Below are positions 59,501-64,000 of a stretch of DNA of 64,000 nucleotides, one piece after another. How positions within the stretch are numbered: position 1 is the stretch's first letter; every line of letters starts with the position of its first letter. The stretch comes from Asterias rubens (Eukaryota; Echinodermata; Asteroidea; Forcipulatida; Asteriidae): contig NC_047063.1 of assembly GCF_902459465.1 (NCBI RefSeq), positions 5,022,001 to 5,086,000 of the forward strand. The letters run 5' to 3'. The notes under the pieces were generated by a model. The model was given only the letters and a program-made list of their open reading frames with translations, was not told the origin of the DNA and searched no databases. The position numbers and the translations under genes were made by a program.

Positions 59501-60016
59501 GACAAAAGCTGAGAAGTTGACGAAACCCCAAAAAGCTAGGCCTACAACAACGTACGTGTACCATCTACGGAAGGGTGCACTACGGTGCAGGTAAATAAAA
59601 GCCAGAACGAATGTCGTGGATACATTGATTGATTGGGGAAGGGAGGTGTTTTGATGGCCATACCTGTCGAAAAATCAAAGCCCATTAATTAAGCTAAGCT
59701 TGAACCCAAATTCAAAAAAGTGACTATGATTATTAGACAACTAAAAAAAGTAAGCTTTTGATGAACAGAAATACGTACGTCGTTGAAAGGCAAACTTTAT
59801 CCTGCGCAGACAAGAGCTGTGCTGATACGACGCATATATTCCCCTTTTTTCTTCTTTGGCAGCAGTTGATTGAACATTCGATGCATCCTTGTGGTCATCG
59901 GCGTTATTGGCTTCCGTTGATACTGTTTTACATTGTATTTCTGTTGTCGAACTAGCTGTAACTGCAGGCAAAGTTGGACCGATTTCTGTTTCGGGATCGT
60001 CTGCGGGCGCCGCCAT
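50582..60016 (-). CDS. ATP23: ATP23 mitochondrial inner-membrane metalloprotease, six exons
   Basis: Peptidase family M76 protease/chaperone (XRCC6BP1 in older human naming); in yeast it matures and helps assemble ATP synthase subunit 6 in the intermembrane space. Exons (minus): 60016-59779, 58365-58320, 57390-57303, 55789-55655, 52392-52306, 50770-50582 (783 bases, 260 residues); every join keeps frame and donors are GT. The catalytic zinc site is H144-E-L-V-H148 in THELVHAYDH. Conserved cysteines: C105-x2-C108 (VTCEKC), AVACSE, LSGDCSF, NHEACVKRLA and DDCY. The block QVDWTDLKAVACSEIRAANL is the family's most conserved run. The end differs from vertebrates (SRFSKYYQPR against RDRYYSNI-type). 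The variable first exon starts MAAPADD at an AAGATGGCGGC context. Introns carry several MITEs and SINEs. Confidence 0.92.
51742..52100. mobile_element. TTAA MITE family 4, palindromic
   Basis: Starts TTAAAGGAACATGTTGCC and ends GGCAACATTTTCCTTT. The arms pair through GATCCACACAAATTTG / GTTTGTGCGGATC and GAGGTAAAAGGAAAACC. Other copies: 61350-61696 and the left half at 41414. Confidence 0.75.
52685..53070 (-). mobile_element. TTAA MITE family 1
   Basis: Has GGACTGGACACTATTGGTAA at the left and ACCAATAGTGTCCAATG then TTTTTAA at the right; the terminal bases have decayed. Confidence 0.8.
53826..54288 (+). mobile_element. Degenerate TTAA MITE family 1 with insertion and duplication
   Basis: Has TTGGTAATTGCCAAAGACCA and CTCACTTGGTGTATC. 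It is interrupted by a 140-bp hairpin (53929-54068) that begins GGAGACTTTCC and ends AAAGTCTCC, with inner arms AGCAGACATACCGGG / CCCGGTAAGTCTGCTGC. A unit of about 90 bp containing TTGGTCATTGAAGTTGCAAG is then duplicated in tandem (54070-54240). Confidence 0.65.
54289..55079 (-). mobile_element. tRNA-Leu SINE split by another SINE
   Basis: The 3' part (54289-54348) ends at ACCAAACAAGGTA, and the rest resumes at 54711 with AAGGTACTCAAGGCGCTGAG. The head at the far end reads GTGGCCACGACACTTCC. AAGGTA is duplicated around the insert. Confidence 0.8.
54349..54710 (+). mobile_element. Full-length tRNA-Leu(CAA)-derived SINE
   Basis: The head (54351-54436) still folds like tRNA-Leu: a 7-bp acceptor stem GTGTCAC/GTGACAC, a D-arm GCCGAGTGGTTAAGAGC, an anticodon loop TTCAAGT (anticodon CAA) and a T-arm GTGGGTTCGAATCCC. 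A core and a TTATTATTATT tail follow. It is flanked by AAGGTA (54343-54348 and 54711-54716). The attached core and tail make it a SINE and not a tRNA gene. Confidence 0.88.
55106..55215 (+). mobile_element. TTAA MITE family 1, right-end fragment
   Basis: Only the right third is present: AGCCGTTTCGCC, AACAGCTCTCCATTGCACAT and GTGTGCCTTTAA. It runs directly into the reverse copy that follows. Confidence 0.6.
55222..55605 (-). mobile_element. TTAA MITE family 1
   Basis: Has TAATTATTAGCATAAAACCT, GAAACACCAAGTGAGAAGAC and ATTAGCGTCCAGG at the degraded right end. Its inner inverted pair is replaced by GATTCCGATTACTCGG. Confidence 0.75.
55828..56322. mobile_element. 495-bp hAT-like MITE with 8-bp target duplication
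   Basis: Termini CACAGAGCTATATATATTGA and TCAATATATATAGCTCTATG are inverted and extend through CTAGAGCGCT. GTTTTACC flanks both sides (55820-55827 and 56323-56330). An 8-bp duplication with CA...TG ends fits hAT elements. No transposase. About 30 bp from the ATP23 exon 4 acceptor. Confidence 0.82.
56766..57150 (-). mobile_element. TTAA MITE family 1
   Basis: Starts TTAAAGGCAGTGGACACTAT and ends AGTGTCCGGTGTCTTTAA; carries the full GAGACCTCAGATTTAG / TTTGAGGTCTC inner pair. Confidence 0.88.
57520..57752 (+). mobile_element. TTAA MITE family 1, left-truncated
   Basis: Begins in mid-element at GGAAACACCCTTGTCACAC and ends AGTGTCCACTGCCTTTAA; also lacks about 20 bp after CCGTTTCTCA. Confidence 0.8.
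57831..57912 (-). repeat. Short dispersed repeat, second copy
   Basis: Inverted match to 17039-17118 (CGTTCCCAGG, CCCAGCATGCCTT and GATCATAACCCCTG). Confidence 0.6.
59269..59386. repeat. 118-bp hairpin with perfect 27-bp arms
   Basis: The left arm 59269-59295 (TTTCCGTATGGCGCCACCAC...) and the right arm 59360-59386 (...GTGGTGGCGCCATACGGAAA) are exact complements, separated by an AT-rich 64-bp loop. Probably a small MITE in ATP23 intron 1. Confidence 0.85.
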
Positions 60017-60018
60017 CT
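60006..60018 (-). promoter_or_regulatory. YY1-type AAGATGGCGGC site over the ATP23 start codon
   Basis: The minus strand reads AAGATGGCGGCGCCCG, with the ATG being the ATP23 start. In other animals the AAnATGGCGGC word at or near start codons is a known YY1 site, common in genes with mitochondrial roles. Function here is inferred. Confidence 0.45.
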
Positions 60019-60279
60019 TTGTTTTTTCTTTTTTAAACAGCGCCATCAAGTGCCCTGATTTTGTAAAGTGTTTGCCGTTCAGGGCTCGTTTTATTTTTGT
60101 CCTACATGTGACTAAAGTTCTACCTGTTATGAACACCAGAACTCACAAATATTTTTTGTGGAATTATTATTTTACGCCTGTTACCATATTGAAAGATAAG
60201 CAATATTATGGTTATCAATAAAATCAGAAGCCTACTCCAGCCTAACTGCGGCTCTATGGTCACAGCAGGCCATGGTTTA

Positions 60280-60335
60280 GTTTGTTTTTCCGACACTCTA
60301 GAATGCTGGTGGTCGTGGGTTCGAGTCCTACTGGA
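60280..60335 (+). repeat. tRNA-like SINE head fragment
   Basis: Contains CCGACACTCTAGAATGC and a B-box GGTTCGAGTCC. No body or tail follows. Confidence 0.4.
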
Positions 60336-60534
60336 CTCTGAAAGCACTCAGTTTAGAATTGTAGCAATAGTCCCATATGTATGTGCAGGGCAAAACATAA
60401 ACCAGTTGACTTATCAAACTCACCTTGCCGGTACACACGGTCGCTTCACCTTGCTAGTCGCTTCACCCGGGGAGTAGAACCATGCTGCCCCCGTGCTGAA
60501 CACGTTTCTGTCTGATTTGCAGATGAAAAACGGA

Positions 60535-60602
60535 AAGGCATTGTGGGAAGGAATGGCGTACACCCCCCCCCCCCCCCCCCCCCACTCTTCCCACAATGCC
60601 TT
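60535..60602. repeat. Hairpin with perfect 16-bp arms around a C tract
   Basis: AAGGCATTGTGGGAAG (60535-60550) pairs exactly with CTTCCCACAATGCCTT (60587-60602). The loop holds an uninterrupted run of more than 20 cytosines. Confidence 0.85.
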
Positions 60603-63600
60603 ATAGGGCCATTCAGCAAAGCTCCATACTATACAATTAGCCGCCGCCACTGTAGTGCATGCAGACGGCGTTTCATCCCAATCATCCTCACCAGCTTCGT
60701 CGTCAAGGATGGACGTCGCCTGACGACCCAGACAAGAAGTTTTAGGGGTCACTTTTGCGGCGCTGGGATGGGGTCCGGTCCCGCTCTGTGGTGCAATCTT
60801 AGGGCCATTTAATTAGCCTTCAAAATTTGAGCAGAAGAGTTAATATTGAGCAATGGCAGAACACTGACAGCGCGTCATACAGTTGCAGTAACTATAGAGA
60901 ACTAAAAAGTATGGAGATAACACGCACGTGCGGGGGAACATCCCCACCCCCATGATGGATACCAATATGACGGAAACAGGGTTTGGTCTTCACAGCGCAA
61001 AACTTGAGCCTCATGATAAAGATGGCCAAAGACATGGGGGACATTATATTGTGTCCCCCACCCTCCAAAAGGGGGTGGGGGTAGGGGACACTAATTTTGT
61101 CCCTCCCACTCTTTTATTAAAAGAGGTGCTGGTGAACAATGGAGCATTTAGGTGTGAAGCCTTAACGGTGTAGGGTCCGGGCCCGCATAAAGGCCCATGA
61201 AGATAATTTGCATTTTATATGCTCTTTCAAGCTATCTATATAAGGCAAATTTTGAGGGGGACATGATATAGTGTCCCCCACCCTCCAGAAAGTAATGTCA
61301 TCCGTTTCCCCCAGGATTGATACCCATCTCAAAAACATTGGATACCCGACTGCAATGAACACGTTGCCTTGGATCGGTTGAGTTGGTCTAAAAAGCGTTT
61401 GTAACCGTTTGTTATAAAATGCAATATGGTAAGAAAGATGTTTTAAAAGGAGAATACAATGATCCACACAAATTTGCTCGAAATTGCGTGGTTTTCTTTT
61501 TACTTTACGAACTAGCACGGTAGGCAATTTATGGGAGTCTCTGAACGTGTTAATCGACGAGGTAAAAGGAAAACCACGCAATTTCGAGTGATGCTTGTGT
61601 GGATCATTATATTCTACTTTTAAAATATCTGTTAAACCATTATGCATTTCATAACAAACGGTTTCAAACACTTTTCAAAGACCAACTCGTCCGATTAAAC
61701 TTCAAAAGTGTACTCGTTTGCAAATCAGACACTGTGTAGTAGTACAGTTCTACTGCTTTTAATACAATCTGCTATACTTTTGACTAAAACTTTTCAGAAT
61801 GAATGCTGAAATTGGTGATGTTGCATAATAAGGATAAGTATTTACACTATACATAATTTACATAACTATCTGTCACATTAACATTGATGATAACTAATAA
61901 CTATATGTTTTTACGTGTTGATTGTATACTGTCTGGATGGCGGATAACGCACGTTGACTTATTAATTTGGCCATTTTTGCCACTCCGGCCCTACACATGG
62001 TAAGCCAGATTTAGATTAACGCCATAAAGGGCGACGAGGGCACATTTTGACAAATTTCCCCACCGCATAGTAGTAAAATTTGCAATTAAATTACTGGAAT
62101 TGATAAAATACTACACAGTCACCACTGTAAGAAATACGAACAGCAAAACTGTTTACGCACCAATATGGTGCTGCTAGCAGCTTTGCACGGAAAAGCTGTA
62201 AACCATTTTGAGATAATGGTGGACACAAAATGACACTATTAGGTTTGGTTAAATTTGTCTGTAGGCCTACAGCTACTCCAAACAGTGCACTCCTTTATTG
62301 TCCACCATTATACTCAAAAAGATAATGAAATTCTATACGCAGCCAGAGGAAACTAAGAATTTCGTAGTCCGTAATCACTGAATGGTAAGCAGAGTTACGA
62401 GACAGGGCCGAGATCTTAGTCAGCTTAGTCCAGGTACCAGACTGTTTTGAGTGGCAATATGTCACCCAGTGGCTACACATCCACTTCCCATTAAGTACAT
62501 AACAATGACATTAATCATTTTATAGCAAGACCTTCCTCTACGGAGCTCTGGAAGTGCCATGCAACATGTTTAATATTATATTCTGTGATAATTTGACTGC
62601 ATGATGATGGTTCCATAAACGTAAGTTGTAAATTTCCTGAGATAAACTATCTCAAGATGACGACATCCTGAAAGTTGGATATCAACTTCCCCAGATAATT
62701 TTTCATCATGGGACGATAACATAGTAAATGTGGAACACCCAGGGAAGACAAATCATACTTGCATGATCTTGTCATCATGGTAAAAAATGTGCCTGGAAGA
62801 CGATCTAACCTTTCAAAATTCCGTCATTCTGAGATAAATTATCTAGTCATCTTTATACGTTCATGCATTACTAAAGGCTGCCTTTGTTCATTAATGTTAG
62901 AGGTTGCTGTCCATAGACCTACTAGTTTGCTAAACGAAAGTCGGCAAAATCTGTCGCTGTGATGTTGGATGAAAAGCCAGCAAGATCTGTACACTGCAAA
63001 AACTGGGGTGTACAAATCGACATCATGCGTGGTGACACATTATAGATACCGAAGAGGCAACACCCATGTTTTAATTTTAGCATCCCAGTTTTAGCAGTGT
63101 AATATGCAACACGATAAATGTATTTATCAAAACTCAACATTCTTATACCATAAACATACACAAATCATTGTAATTTAAAACAATGCATTAAAGTCAATTA
63201 GTTTAATACCAGTTTACTGTAACAAACCATGATTATAACGTATTTACAAACAATTTATTTCAATTGATTTCAAATTGTACAAGTTATAATTTATACATGT
63301 ATAAAAAGCATACACAAGCCAATCCTACTTCTATATAAATCAATGCAATGGTCTCGAAGAACGAAACCATTGTATTCATAATTAATACAATTATGCTGTA
63401 AGTACGTTCGTGCTTAAAAATTATAACTCTTAAAATTGTCAAAAATGACGCTAAAAATTAACACTTTGTTAAGATCAATGTATAAGGCGTTTTAAGTTTG
63501 CAGCATTATCAATCACCAAAATAATGGGGTGTTTGCGTATTCTTCCCCTGTTATTTAATAGCAAAACTTATTCCGGAAAAAAAATGCTTTTACAAAGATT

Positions 63601-63898
63601 TCGTAAAATATTACTATCCTCAGGATTACAAATCTGAGGAGAGATTTAAAAGCTGGAAATGTAAAGTGATTTAATAAAACAAAGGCGGGGGAAGTCTCGA
63701 AACCAGAAAATACGCCACAGGTTACAGAGAGGAAATACTTATTTCAAAATGCGCAATCTCGCAAAGCTTCTTTCCTAAACAATTCGGTGAGACAAAGTTT
63801 TAACTTTGACCTTTATGCTCATAAGCACTGAACGAAAAGCTAAAGATGATTGAATTGAACTTTGACCTTGTGCTCAATCATTGATTCAAAAGCTGAAG
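60603..63898. other. Intergenic DNA upstream of ATP23; no gene recognised
   Basis: Contains G-rich hairpin repeats around 61040-61110 and 61255-61290 (GTGTCCCCCACCCTCC) and a family 4 MITE at 61350-61696. The remainder (61700-63780) is AT-rich and unremarkable, with no coding signal I can support. Confidence 0.4.
61350..61696. mobile_element. TTAA MITE family 4
   Basis: Has ACGTTGCCTTGGATCGGTTG at the left, GATCCACACAAATTTGCTCG and its complement in the middle, and CCAACTCGTCCGATTAAAC at the right. The terminal TTAA ends are eroded. Confidence 0.7.
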
Positions 63899-64000
63899 AT
63901 GGTCCCAGATTTGAACGAGGGGGTATCACTGGCAAAGTCCCGGCTCAGATACCGGCTCAGATATGACCCGGAGCTGCAGCCTGGCCCGGAGGTCACGGTG
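63899..64000 (+). CDS. Possible first coding exon of a gene beyond the right edge
   Basis: From ATG at 63899 the frame is open to the window end for 34 codons (MVPDLNEGVSLAKSRLRYRL, then RYDPELQPGPEVTV). Base composition turns GC-rich here, unlike the preceding 2 kb. No family recognised; there is no donor before the edge. It could be chance. Confidence 0.3.
   Translation, partial: MVPDLNEGVSLAKSRLRYRLRYDPELQPGPEVTV

Noticed and set aside
61162-61671. 169-codon open frame on the minus strand
   Set aside because: It runs through the palindromic family 4 MITE and has no recognisable protein pattern.

Overview
The window is animal nuclear DNA, most likely from an echinoderm and probably a sea star; that placement is an inference. 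Support for it: five spliced deuterostome-type genes with small exons and large introns, low GC, many TACATGTA-type words, and a dense load of short TTAA-flanked MITEs and tRNA-derived SINEs. There are no bacterial operons, CRISPR arrays or viral genes. I reconstructed each gene by hand from exon phases, splice sites and family motifs. Reading frame is kept across every proposed junction, but no transcript or database search was possible.

Layout. (1) 2090-5351, minus: a three-exon ST8Sia-like sialyltransferase, complete at 345 codons. (2) 5352-15780: no gene. It holds an 80-bp satellite array (6781-7976), TTAA MITEs, SINEs and a 4.3-kb element with inverted ends (11281-15605) containing LINE reverse-transcriptase fragments. 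(3) 15810-26867, minus: RAD52 with ten visible exons. The N-terminal annealing core is conserved, and the C-terminal half is unusually long and carries a BRC-like FxxA motif. (4) 28387-32098, plus: CBLL1/Hakai E3 ligase in four exons, head-to-head with RAD52. (5) 35502-45630, plus: an optineurin/NEMO family ubiquitin-binding adaptor in ten exons, 769 codons. (6) 50582-60016, minus: ATP23 metalloprotease in six exons, 260 codons. (7) 60017-64000: mostly anonymous sequence, with hairpin repeats and a possible exon running off the right edge.

The genes are functionally unrelated (glycan sialylation, DNA strand annealing, RNA m6A/ubiquitin ligation, ubiquitin-linked NF-kB or autophagy signalling, mitochondrial proteostasis). 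They look like ordinary animal synteny and not a cluster. The most unusual signals are the candidate RAD51-binding motif in RAD52, two LIR-like motifs in the optineurin/NEMO protein, a family of transposons starting CAGAG(A/C)TGCCAA with 6-bp target duplications (three copies, one weaker fourth), a foldback-type element whose arms are 16-bp minisatellites, and a higher-order 80-bp satellite.
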